From NCBI RefSeq assembly GCF_900168265.1, contig NZ_FVZF01000030.1:1-48990 (forward strand): a stretch of 48,990 bases of DNA. The letters are read 5' to 3'. The notes beneath the pieces were generated by a model. The model worked only from the letters and a program-made list of their open reading frames with translations, had not been told where the DNA came from and searched no databases. This document shows, piece after piece, positions 1-7,473 of the stretch. Position 1 is the stretch's first letter. The number at the start of each line of letters is the position of its first letter. The position numbers and the translations under genes were made by a program. The stretch is from Salegentibacter salarius. GTDB lineage: Bacteria > Bacteroidota > Bacteroidia > Flavobacteriales > Flavobacteriaceae.

Positions 1-243
1 ATACTTGATGACTTTGGACTTAAAGGTCTGGATAATATTAACAGACACTCCCTGATGGAAATTATTGAAGATAGGCACGGAAAAAAATCTACTATAATAG
101 CCTCCCAGTTACCGGTAGAGGCCTGGCACGAGATTATCGGAGAACAGACCATTGCAGACGCCATACTGGATCGTTTAGTTCATACCGCTCACAGAATAGA
201 TATCAAGGGGGAATCAATGAGGAAAAAACTTAAAAATAAATAG
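1..243 (+). CDS. istB: IS21-family transposition helper ATPase IstB (C-terminal part)
   Basis: The reading frame is open from base 1, so the start and the Walker A region lie outside the window; about 80 C-terminal residues remain before the TAG stop. The visible piece begins with a Walker B-like ILDDFGL, then an arginine-containing RHG, then a sensor-like STIIASQLPVEAWHEIIGE and DAILDRLVHTAHRIDIKGESMR, which is characteristic of IstB. IstB is the AAA+ ATPase that acts with the IstA transposase in IS21 transposition. The partner istA should lie to the left. The gene runs toward the IS right end near position 332 and so toward the broken ABC exporter. I am confident of the family; activity cannot be judged from a fragment. 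Confidence 0.93.
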   Translation: MLDDFGLKGLDNINRHSLMEIIEDRHGKKSTIIASQLPVEAWHEIIGEQTIADAILDRLVHTAHRIDIKGESMRKKLKNK

Positions 244-332
244 TAAATTTAACCATAATAGAATCGATTTTGAGCACTTAGTTTGCTATGCTCACTTTCA
301 TCCGGCGCACGTGGTTCACTTTGACCGGCTCA
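1..332 (+). mobile_element. Right end of an IS21-family insertion sequence
   Basis: After istB, two direct repeats with the shared core TCACTTTnAnCCGG occur at about 290-305 and 314-328, a subterminal arrangement typical of IS21 ends. The + strand then reads GACCGGCTCA, giving a TG...CA-type terminus near position 332; the exact boundary could be a few bases further right (332-337). Beyond it the DNA is the interrupted ABC exporter gene. The left end and any target-site duplication lie outside the window. Confidence 0.75.
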
Positions 333-2308
333 TCCACCAGGGAGCTGGTGGCCTCATCAAGGAATAAATAATCTGGATTTTTATAAACTGCCCTTGCAAG
401 TAAAATTCTTTGTCTCTCTCCGCCACTAAGGAGTTGCCCATTTTCACCAATCTTTGTCTGGTACCCAAGAGGTAGTTTTTCAATAAATTCATTTAGATTA
501 ACCATTTCTACAGCTTTTCGCAAGGAGATTCGATCCACCGGAATATCTGGTTGTGATTCTGTAATATTTCTTTCAATAGTATCGTTAAAAAGACAACCAT
601 CCTGCATTACCACTCCACACCTGCTTCTCCAAAAAGATGTATTAATATCACGAAGATCTTCATCTCCGACTTTCAAAGTACCTTTCCAGGGTTTATAAAA
701 TTTCAAAAGCATTTTTAATAAAGTTGTCTTTCCTGAACCGCTTGACCCAACAATTGCAGTGATCTTTCCTTTAGGAATCGTGATATTCAAATCATTTAAC
801 AAAGGAGGTAAGGAAGGGTTTCCATATCCAAAACTTAGATTCCTTAGCCGAAGATCTCCTTCGGGTATGGTATTGTCATACCTTCTTCTGTTATCTTCAG
901 GTTTTTGATTATGTACTTCAGACAATCTATTAAAAGAGAGTTTGGCGCTCTGGTAATCTGTAAGAAAATTGATCATATTCGATATAGGCAAGGACAGTGA
1001 GCCAATAATAAATTGGATAGCCAGCATAGCCCCTAAAGTAATTTGACCTGTGATCACGGCTTTTGCAGACCAGAAAATTATCAAAATATTGGTTAATTCA
1101 TTTAAGAATAAACCGCCTTTAATTTGAGCCTGCCCTACGCTTAAAATCTTTGACTTTATCCTGAAAAGACCATTTTGGTTAAGTTCCCACTCCCCTTTCC
1201 TCCTGTTCTCAGAATTGTTTAATTTAATTTCGGAAACAGCCAGAATGATCTGCAGAAATAGGGATTGGTCTTTCCTGTTAAGGTCGAAAAGCTGGTTATC
1301 CAAAAGTTCCTTTCTTTTCATAAATAATAATGACCAACCGAAAAACAAAGAAGTGCCGGTAAAGAAGATAAGTGCAATATGGGGATGGAAGTAAAACAGC
1401 ACTAATCCGAATACTACTATAGAAAAGATATCAAAAGGAATATTTAAGCCACGGCCGGTTAGAAACTCGTCTATCCTTTGATGATCATAGATTCTTTGCA
1501 TAAAATCACCGGTGTTTTTTGATTCAAAATATGCTAAAGGAAGGCTTAGTAGTTTTCCCAAAAAATCTGAAAGCATCTGAATATTTACTCGTGAATTTAT
1601 ATACAACAGGATCCAGTCTCTGATCACTTCTGATGCGGATCGCGTTAGAAATAGAAAGAACTGTGATAATAATATAAGGTTGATGAAACCAAAATCTTCA
1701 TAATTAATTCCGTAGTCCACCAGGCTCTGGGTAAGGAAAGGAAGCATTAACTGAATGGTAGCGGCAATTATTAAACCCAGAAATAGCTGGTTTATATATC
1801 TTTTGTAAGGTTTGAGATAGTGAAGAAGAAAACCCAGACTATTTCTCTGCCCTACTTCTGGAGGTTCCTCATCTAAAAAATTATTATTGGGTTCTACCAA
1901 AAGAAGAACACCCTGTTTATTCTCTGCCTCAGTCCATTTGCTGATGAACTCATTATGGCGGTATTTCAACTTGCCATAGGCCGGGTCGGAGACATAAATG
2001 AACTTGTGGTTAACCTTATAAATAATTATAAAATGATTCCCCTCCCAATGTGCAATAGCAGGAAGGGGAATTTCTGAAATTAATTCCTGAAAATTTACTT
2101 TGATTCCGACTGATTCTATTCCCAATTTGCTTAATGCCTCGGAAAGTCCTCCCAAAGACGCTCCATCCTTTTGCAAAAAAGAGATTTGTCTTAAATATTG
2201 CAGATCATATTTTTTTCCGAAGAATTCTGTGAGCATCTTTAAACAAGATGGCCCACAATCCATTTGATCCATTTGACGATAAACGGGAAAATCGATAGTC
2301 CTAAACAT
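278..2308 (-). pseudogene. C39-peptidase ABC exporter, 3' end cut off by IS21
   Basis: This is a peptidase-containing ABC transporter of the bacteriocin/double-glycine-leader export type. Residues 1-130 form a C39 cysteine protease domain with Cys18 (DCGPSCLKML), His92 (GNHFIIIY) and Asp108 (VSDPAYG). Residues about 155-440 are the membrane domain. The ATPase domain follows, with Walker A GSSGSGKTT near 520, signature LSGGERQR near 627 and Walker B YLFLDEATSSL near 650. The native sequence stops just after Walker B. The last ~19 residues are encoded by the IS21 terminus, so the D-loop and the switch (H-loop) histidine are missing; relatives run some 60 residues longer. ATP hydrolysis is very likely lost although the protease half is intact. 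No double-glycine precursor or HlyD partner is visible here. Confidence 0.88.
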
Positions 2309-2576
2309 AACAAATGAAACTAATTACAGTTAAATTTAATTTGGAATTGATTAGGTTCCATCTCAAATAATCGCTGATTTATAAATCACGTTCTTTTGGA
2401 ATAGAGATAGGGGATATCTTTTCCTGTAATGTCGCTTATTATAAGATTTGTTTAATCGAGGGTATGCTTAAGACTTCCAATCGATTGGGCAGCAGAAATT
2501 TAAGAAATAAAATAATATGTTTTAAATAAATTTTATTAGCAAAAAGAGAAATTTTTAAAATAACAAAGTGATATAA
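2309..2576. other. Intergenic region between exporter and integrase
   Basis: AT-rich spacer with no convincing gene. I looked on the minus strand for a short double-glycine leader peptide ahead of the exporter and saw none. A minus-strand open frame (2439-2657) begins inside the integrase and has low-complexity hydrophobic content, so I do not call it. The exporter promoter must be here, but I see no clean TAnnTTTG box. Confidence 0.5.
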
Positions 2577-2609
2577 AAAGGGGCAAACAATAAAAAGTAT
2601 TGCCCCTTT
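2577..2609 (-). terminator. Rho-independent terminator of the integrase gene
   Basis: A 10-bp perfect stem pairs 2577-2586 (AAAGGGGCAA) with 2600-2609 (TTGCCCCTTT) around a 13-nt loop. On the minus strand it is followed by TTTTTATATC. It begins about 11 bases past the integrase stop codon, so it should separate the integrase from the exporter. Confidence 0.8.
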
Positions 2610-2619
2610 ATGTGTGAAT

Positions 2620-3909
2620 TCAAGATGCCACATTTGGATTTTGAGTGGAATCTTCATCTTTCTTCTGTTTCAGAATTCCACGTAAAGCATTCATATCCTG
2701 GCTAATCTTGTTTTCCAAAACTCTGGCATAAATCTGAGTTGTAGAAATTTTGGTATGCCCTAAGAGTTTAGAAACTGTTTCTATTGGCACACCATTACTT
2801 AAAGTAACTGTAGTTGCAAAGGTATGCCTGGCCATATGAAAGGTCAAAATCTTCTTTATCCCACATAGAATAGCAACTTCTTTTAAATAAACGTTTAATT
2901 TCTCATTCGTGATTTTAGGTAATAAGGTTCCTGAGACAATGGTCATAGGGTGTTCTTCATATTTCTTAATCATTTCCATAACAGGCTCTAATAAGGGAAC
3001 TTTAATTGGTGTATTAGTCTTTTGCCTTTTAGAAATAATCCATTTATTTCTATCTAAACCAATGGAAATATTATCTTTAGTAAGCTTCATTATATCAACA
3101 TAACTGATACCTGTGTAACAACTGAAGACAAATAGATCGCGAACACGATCAAGCCTTTCTACCGGGAACTCATAAGTTTCCAAATTGGACAACTCACCAA
3201 CTGACAAGAATTCCCGATCTTTTTTCTCAAAAGTATTTTTCCAACGGCGAAAGGGATCTTTATCTATCCATTCCATATTATAAGCTAGTGTAACCATTTT
3301 TCGTAAGCGCTGAATATGCTTCATAATAGTATTATGCCCCATAGCTTTTGGATGCCCTTTTGGATAGTAAGAGCCTAGAAAATCTTCAAAATCGCAGAGG
3401 AACTTATAGTTCAATTCTCTTAGATATACATCGGTTGTCTTTTTTTCTTTCTTTAAAAATTTAAAAATATAACCTTCAGTTATTTTGAAATTTTTAATAG
3501 TCCCAGGAGATAAGGTATGTTCTATTTTTCTGGAATGATAATCTATAAGATTCTGAAGTGATTTAGAGTTCTCATCTTCTCCTAGGTAAGTCGCTTTGAT
3601 TAGCTGGGCAGTAATTTTCTTACCACTTGAATTTAAATCCTGATAACATTGGAAAATTCGGGCTTTAGTAGAATCCAAATAGTGATTTATTTGTTTTGCC
3701 TCTGAAGAAGTTCCCTTTACTTTCTTTTTCGAAGAATCCCATAAATCAAATGAAATTTTACGCTTTAAACTGACGAGGACCCTTCGTTGGTTCACAGTTA
3801 TCCTGGCATAGATAATTCCCTGGTTAACCTTTTCATTTGTGGGTTTCACCCAAAAATGTACTGAAAATGTGTTTTTAGTTCGCATTGCTGTCATCTTTAA
3901 ATTAAACAT
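2620..3909 (-). CDS. Tyrosine recombinase/integrase, Bacteroidota type
   Basis: The 429-residue protein has the order of Bacteroidota mobile-element integrases: an N-terminal arm-binding domain (FSVHFWVKP...IYARITV), a SAM-like core-binding domain (about 115-230) and a catalytic domain (about 245-410). Visible catalytic residues are the lysine region SKRQKT near 304, His358 and Arg361 (HMARHTFAT), His385 (LLGHTK) and Tyr394 (TQIYARV). The position usually held by the first catalytic arginine is Ser269 (CYTGISYVD). A serine here is known from the CTnDOT integrase, so this need not mean inactivity. The start could be the first Met or the Met at residue 9 (MRTKNTFS, base 3885), which matches the usual family N-terminus. 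The gene sits about 210 bp from the 3' end of tRNA-Arg, as expected for a tRNA-targeting element. It likely mobilises the island to the left. Confidence 0.93.
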   Translation of the reverse strand: MFNLKMTAMRTKNTFSVHFWVKPTNEKVNQGIIYARITVNQRRVLVSLKRKISFDLWDSSKKKVKGTSSEAKQINHYLDSTKARIFQCYQDLNSSGKKITAQLIKATYLGEDENSKSLQNLIDYHSRKIEHTLSPGTIKNFKITEGYIFKFLKKEKKTTDVYLRELNYKFLCDFEDFLGSYYPKGHPKAMGHNTIMKHIQRLRKMVTLAYNMEWIDKDPFRRWKNTFEKKDREFLSVGELSNLETYEFPVERLDRVRDLFVFSCYTGISYVDIMKLTKDNISIGLDRNKWIISKRQKTNTPIKVPLLEPVMEMIKKYEEHPMTIVSGTLLPKITNEKLNVYLKEVAILCGIKKILTFHMARHTFATTVTLSNGVPIETVSKLLGHTKISTTQIYARVLENKISQDMNALRGILKQKKDEDSTQNPNVAS

Positions 3910-3946
3910 TTAAAATTTAGATGAAGTCAAATCAACAATACAAGTT

Positions 3947-3954
3947 CAAATATA
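3947..3954 (-). promoter_or_regulatory. -7 promoter box of the integrase
   Basis: The minus strand reads TATATTTG, an exact match to the Bacteroidota -7 consensus TAnnTTTG, 38 bases upstream of the longest integrase start. No clear TTTG -33 element is seen; the region upstream is instead taken up by inverted repeats. Confidence 0.6.
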
Positions 3955-3959
3955 AGCTT

Positions 3960-4011
3960 TTACCTTAAACGTAACCTTAGGTTACATTTGAAAATTAAGG
4001 TAACCTTTTAG
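3960..4011. repeat. Nested inverted repeats upstream of the integrase
   Basis: A perfect 15-base palindrome, GTAACCTTAGGTTAC, lies at 3971-3985. It is flanked by a 9-base inverted pair, TTACCTTAA (3960-3968) and TTAAGGTAA (3995-4003), and the word GTAACCTT recurs at 4000-4007. The group lies just upstream of the integrase -7 box, where a repressor operator would be expected, and between the integrase and the tRNA, where integrase or excisionase arm sites are often found. The sequence alone cannot decide between these roles. Confidence 0.7.
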
Positions 4012-4062
4012 TTCTCATTACAATTTGAATACTATCAAATAAAATAAAAACCCAAAAACTAA

Positions 4063-4096
4063 AAAACCGCGCTAATCATAAGATTTGCGCGGTTTT
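4063..4096 (-). terminator. Terminator of tRNA-Arg
   Basis: A 10-bp perfect stem, AAAACCGCGC at 4063-4072 and GCGCGGTTTT at 4087-4096, encloses a 14-nt loop. On the minus strand it is followed by a T-rich run (TTTTTTAGTTTTT). It lies 25 bases beyond the 3' end of the tRNA. Confidence 0.85.
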
Positions 4097-4120
4097 AAAA
4101 AGATTTGTTAATCTTTTAAG

Positions 4121-4194
4121 TGACCTTGCCAGGATTCAAACCTGGAACCTCCTGAGCCGTAATCAGGTGCGCTATTCAGTTGCGCCACAAGGCC
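4121..4194 (-). tRNA. tRNA-Arg (anticodon ACG)
   Basis: The minus strand folds as a 74-nt tRNA. The acceptor stem GGCCTTG pairs with CAAGGTC (one G-T pair) and is followed by discriminator A. The anticodon stem CCTGA/TCAGG encloses TTACGGC, and the T arm contains GGTTTGAATCC. CCA is not encoded. The ACG anticodon reads CGU arginine codons after A34 deamination. Its 3' end faces the integrase gene, so it is the probable attachment site of the island. No second copy of its 3' end occurs elsewhere in the window, which fits an island extending to the left. Confidence 0.97.
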
Positions 4195-4231
4195 ATTAAA
4201 TCATTGCTTTTCCTAAGCGGTTAAGCGGCTG

Positions 4232-4239
4232 CAAATATA
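4232..4239 (-). promoter_or_regulatory. -7 promoter box of tRNA-Arg
   Basis: The minus strand reads TATATTTG, an exact TAnnTTTG match, 37 bases upstream of the tRNA 5' end. The -33 element is not obvious. Confidence 0.6.
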
Positions 4240-4283
4240 TTATTATTTTTATAATCTGGAAATAAATCTTTGATTTTTTTAGT

Positions 4284-4559
4284 CTAAACTATCTCTGCAC
4301 TTAGTCCTTCTTCTAATAATTTTGAACATCTGGGTTTTAATTCATCAAAAGAACCGGTTTTAACCGTACACTTCCCTTTATAATGCACCAGAATAGCACA
4401 TTGTTCAGCCTGCACTGGAGTATGCTCGCAGGCATATATTAAAGTTTCTATTACGTGATCAAACGTATTGTAATCGTCATTATAAAGTACGATCTCATTC
4501 TCCTTCTGCGTGGTGGTCTTCACCTCTTCTAATACTTCTTCTTTAGTACTCATCTTCAT
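4284..4559 (-). CDS. clpS: ClpS adaptor of the Clp protease
   Basis: A 91-residue protein of normal ClpS length. It carries the ClpS core (EIVLYNDDYNTFDHVIETL, then a CEHTPVQAEQCAILVHYKGKC segment). ClpS binds N-degron substrates and hands them to ClpA/ClpC for degradation by ClpP. The Asn-Asp-Asp residues and the following Thr-Phe are the usual substrate-pocket edge. The gene lies 44 bases downstream of prmA with its own -7 box in the gap, so it can be made from the upstream operon and from its own promoter. A ClpP-family gene occurs 12 kb away in the same window but is not linked to it. The N-terminal 18 residues are charged and variable. Confidence 0.95.
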   Translation of the reverse strand: MKMSTKEEVLEEVKTTTQKENEIVLYNDDYNTFDHVIETLIYACEHTPVQAEQCAILVHYKGKCTVKTGSFDELKPRCSKLLEEGLSAEIV

Positions 4560-4576
4560 TTACAATTTTAAAACCT

Positions 4577-4584
4577 CAAAGATA
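4577..4584 (-). promoter_or_regulatory. -7 promoter box of clpS
   Basis: The minus strand reads TATCTTTG, matching TAnnTTTG, 18 bases upstream of the clpS ATG in the prmA-clpS gap. A short-leader transcript would result. Confidence 0.5.
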
Positions 4585-4603
4585 CAAATTATCTATAAAA
4601 TGC

Positions 4604-5437
4604 TTATGCTGAAAACTTTACAGCCACCCAATTACTACTTTCGAAATGTTCTATATAAGTTAGCCCAAGTTTTATACAGGCTTCTTTAATTACCGGAATA
4701 TCTTCCTCATAAAATCCGCTTAAAAAGAGGTCTCCACCCTTATTAAGACAGTCTACATAAATAGGAAGATCCCTTAGTAAAATGTTTCTATTAATATTAG
4801 CAAGAATCATATCATACTTTCTATCCTGCAGTAATTCGGCTCCGCCCTCTTCTACATTAATATTATCGCAATCATTTCTGCCTACATTTTCCATGGTATT
4901 CTGGTAACACCAATTATCAATATCAATAGCGTCAACAAACTTCGCCCCTTTTAAACTTGCCAGGATAGCTAACACACCGGTGCCGCAACCCATATCGAGC
5001 ACAGCTTTATCGTTCCAGTCATTTTTTAATATATGCTGAATCATCATATGCGTGGTAGCGTGATGACCTGTTCCAAAAGACATTTTTGGTTCAATTACGA
5101 TATCATATTCAACATCGGGCTCGGGATGAAAGGGTGCTCGCACACTACAAATATCGTTTACCATAATGGGATTGAAATTCTTTTCCCATTCCTCATTCCA
5201 GTTTACCTGTTCTATTTCTCCTTTAGAATAGGTGATTTCAAAATCCTCTGATTGTAAAATATGAACCCCTGCCAGGAGATCATCTTCGTATTCCTCGGCA
5301 GGGATATAGGCTGTAATGCCATCTTCTTCTTCCACAAAACTCTCAAACCCCAAATAGCCCAGCTCTGCTACAAGGATTTCCGAGGCAGGCTGCAGCGGTT
5401 CTATTTTAAACTTGAATTCGAGATAGTTTGAAGACAT
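4604..5437 (-). CDS. prmA: Ribosomal protein L11 methyltransferase PrmA
   Basis: The 277-residue protein methylates lysines of ribosomal protein L11 using S-adenosylmethionine. The N-terminal ~95 residues are the substrate-recognition domain (LEFKFKIEPLQPASEILVAE), and the Rossmann methyltransferase domain follows. GTGHHATT near 122 and the SAM-binding motif DMGCGTGVLAILA near 145 are PrmA hallmarks, followed by the acidic loop DAIDID and the catalytic-type LANINRNIL. The length is slightly shorter than the roughly 293 residues of enterobacterial PrmA. Its ATG lies two bases after the tpiA stop, so the two are surely cotranscribed and probably translationally coupled. Confidence 0.96.
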   Translation of the reverse strand: MSSNYLEFKFKIEPLQPASEILVAELGYLGFESFVEEEDGITAYIPAEEYEDDLLAGVHILQSEDFEITYSKGEIEQVNWNEEWEKNFNPIMVNDICSVRAPFHPEPDVEYDIVIEPKMSFGTGHHATTHMMIQHILKNDWNDKAVLDMGCGTGVLAILASLKGAKFVDAIDIDNWCYQNTMENVGRNDCDNINVEEGGAELLQDRKYDMILANINRNILLRDLPIYVDCLNKGGDLFLSGFYEEDIPVIKEACIKLGLTYIEHFESSNWVAVKFSA

Positions 5438-5439
5438 AC

Positions 5440-6192
5440 TTAAAAGGCATTTATAATTTCCACAAAATCTACCGCTTTAAGACTAGCTCCACCAATAAGT
5501 CCGCCGTCCACATCTTCTTTTGCAAAGATCTCTTTGGCATTTGCTGGTTTCACACTTCCTCCATAAAGGATAGAAACATTTTGTGCGATTTTATCATTGA
5601 ATTTTTCTGAAATATTCTTTCTGATAAAAGCGTGCATTTCCTGCGCTTGTTCTGGCGAAGCGGTCTCCCCGGTGCCAATTGCCCAAACCGGTTCGTATGC
5701 TAAGATCACATTTTTCCAATCTGCTTCTGAAATTTGATATAAACTCTCCTCTAGTTGTTTCGCAACAAGATCAAAATGCTTATCGCTTTTCCTATCGGCA
5801 AGTTCTTCCCCAAAGCAAAAAATAATTTTCATCTCGCTTTTAAGCGCTGAATTTACTTTTTCGGCAAGAATATCGTTGGTTTCTCCAAAATGGGCACGGC
5901 GTTCACTATGGCCAAGAATAACCGTATCTACACCAATACTTTTAAGCATTTTTGCTGACACTTCTCCGGTATAAGCTCCGTTCTCTGCCTGGTGCATATT
6001 TTGCGCCACAACCTGTACAGGAGTATCTTTTAAACCTTGAAAAGCTGAATATAAATTAGTAAAAGCCGGCGCCACCATAACTTCGGCTTCAGGCTCTTTT
6101 ACCAATTGCATTTTTAAATGTGAAAGCAAATCTTGCGTTTCAGCAAGATCATTGTTCATTTTCCAGTTTCCGGCTACTATCTTTTTTCTCAT
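5440..6192 (-). CDS. tpiA: Triose-phosphate isomerase
   Basis: The 250-residue TIM-barrel enzyme interconverts dihydroxyacetone phosphate and glyceraldehyde 3-phosphate in glycolysis. The catalytic residues are all visible: Lys11 in GNWKMN, His95 in GHSERR and Glu167 in AYEPVWAIGTG. The phosphate-binding loop YGGSVKP and the final GGLIGGASLK are intact. Length and start (MRKKIVAGNWKMN) are standard. It is the first gene of a tpiA-prmA(-clpS) unit with its own TATATTTG box 51 bases upstream of the ATG, and a small GC-rich hairpin lies in the leader. Confidence 0.98.
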   Translation of the reverse strand: MRKKIVAGNWKMNNDLAETQDLLSHLKMQLVKEPEAEVMVAPAFTNLYSAFQGLKDTPVQVVAQNMHQAENGAYTGEVSAKMLKSIGVDTVILGHSERRAHFGETNDILAEKVNSALKSEMKIIFCFGEELADRKSDKHFDLVAKQLEESLYQISEADWKNVILAYEPVWAIGTGETASPEQAQEMHAFIRKNISEKFNDKIAQNVSILYGGSVKPANAKEIFAKEDVDGGLIGGASLKAVDFVEIINAF

Positions 6193-6242
6193 AATTTCTT
6201 AGTTGATTTTAATTATTTCCGCGGAAAAAATCCGCACTCCTA

Positions 6243-6250
6243 CAAATATA
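6243..6250 (-). promoter_or_regulatory. -7 promoter box of tpiA
   Basis: The minus strand reads TATATTTG, an exact match. Between it and the ATG the leader contains GCGGA/TCCGC, a 5-bp stem with a five-T loop (6218-6232), of unknown role. Confidence 0.6.
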
Positions 6251-6331
6251 TCGATAAGTATAAACATAGCTGTGCCCAAGCCGACTGAAGATTGGCTTTT
6301 TACCAATATTTTAAAAAATCTTAAGGATGAT

Positions 6332-7426
6332 TTATAATTTTATATCGCCTGCATCAAACCAGTGCTTTTTCTGGGTAATTGTTCCTTTTTCCAAAACCAG
6401 AAGTCCGGGATTAGACCTTACAATGGTTTGTAGAACTTTTTTATCTACCTGGTAAAATTCAAAATCGAGCTTGAATTTATTTATGATTTTTTGCTGATCT
6501 GCATCATTTGAAGCAGTTAAACCAACTACTTTATAGCCCTTTTCTTCAGCTTCTGCTGCTAGTTTCTGAATGGCTTTAAAACCTTCCTGCTCGGTATGTG
6601 AAAGATCATAGGCTACTACCATAAAAAGCTTCTCAGCATCGAGAATTTGACTGGTGATCACCTCGCCATTGTCTTCAATTTCAAAATCCTGGATTGGAGG
6701 CACGTATCCTTCCTCGATCATCGTAGTTTCCACGCCAACAAATTCCCCTTCCTGATTAGGATAAGTACCATCTGTAGTTACTTTTACTTCTTCGCCATTT
6801 TGATTAAAAGTCCACTCATATTCATAGACGGCTTTTTGAGCGTCTTCAGGCACCTGCATTAATTCTTCAATATTATTTCCAATCTTATAAGCCCTAAAAT
6901 CAAAGACCGGCAAATGCATCAATACATGGTAGCAAAACCAAAAACAAAGCATAAAGGATAAAAAAATGATCCAGCGATGTGAAATAGGATTAAAAACGGG
7001 AGTGATCAATTTTCGGTTAAAGAAAAGTATCAATATAAAAATCAGCAGAATAACATCTTTAATGAACGACTGCCAGGGGGTTAACGGGATCGCATCTCCA
7101 AAACATCCACAATCTGTAACCTTGTTGAAATAAGCCGAATAAAAGGTAAGAAACGTAAAGAAAACGATCATTAAAAGCAAGCTCCAGAGGGTAAATTTAG
7201 GCAGGTAACCAATTAGAAGCATAATCCCCACCACCAGCTCAAAAACCACCAATACTATAGCGATTACCAGTGAAAATGGAACCAGAACATCAAGCCCTAA
7301 AACCTCCGGACTAAAATATTCCTGTAGTTTATAAGAAAATCCCAGTGGATCATTGAGTTTTATAAATCCTGAAAAAATAAATAATACTCCAACCAGTACT
7401 CTGGAAATTCCTACTAATAATTTCAT
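6332..7426 (-). CDS. DoxX-like membrane protein, BT_3928 family
   Basis: The 364-residue protein starts with a four-helix DoxX/MauE-type membrane domain (about 1-140: ISRVLVGVLFIFSGFIKLNDPLGF, with TDCGCFGD between helices) and one more membrane segment near 150-170. A soluble C-terminal region (about 250-364) with a thioredoxin-like pattern follows (KLFMVVAYDLSHTE, GYKVVGLTASN, YQVDKKVLQTIVRSNPGLLVLEKG). The C-terminal region lacks a CxxC. MauE/DoxX domains handle electron transfer to periplasmic thiols, and the CGC motif here may serve that purpose (inference). The gene follows the DUF1599 gene by 47 bases and precedes tpiA; I recall this order as conserved in Bacteroidota. The precise function is unknown. 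Confidence 0.85.
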   Translation of the reverse strand: MKLLVGISRVLVGVLFIFSGFIKLNDPLGFSYKLQEYFSPEVLGLDVLVPFSLVIAIVLVVFELVVGIMLLIGYLPKFTLWSLLLMIVFFTFLTFYSAYFNKVTDCGCFGDAIPLTPWQSFIKDVILLIFILILFFNRKLITPVFNPISHRWIIFLSFMLCFWFCYHVLMHLPVFDFRAYKIGNNIEELMQVPEDAQKAVYEYEWTFNQNGEEVKVTTDGTYPNQEGEFVGVETTMIEEGYVPPIQDFEIEDNGEVITSQILDAEKLFMVVAYDLSHTEQEGFKAIQKLAAEAEEKGYKVVGLTASNDADQQKIINKFKLDFEFYQVDKKVLQTIVRSNPGLLVLEKGTITQKKHWFDAGDIKL

Positions 7427-7473
7427 GCTCCTTTATTTATAAAATGCTTTTATCTTCTGAAAAGTTATAAAAC

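Noticed and set aside
2439-2657. 72-codon minus-strand open frame
   Set aside because: It begins inside the integrase coding region in another frame, spans the integrase terminator and has low-complexity hydrophobic sequence; no double-glycine leader.
1-3900. Second att copy of the tRNA-Arg 3' end inside the window
   Set aside because: I looked for the reverse complement of the T-arm/acceptor sequence left of the integrase and did not find it; the other end must lie outside.
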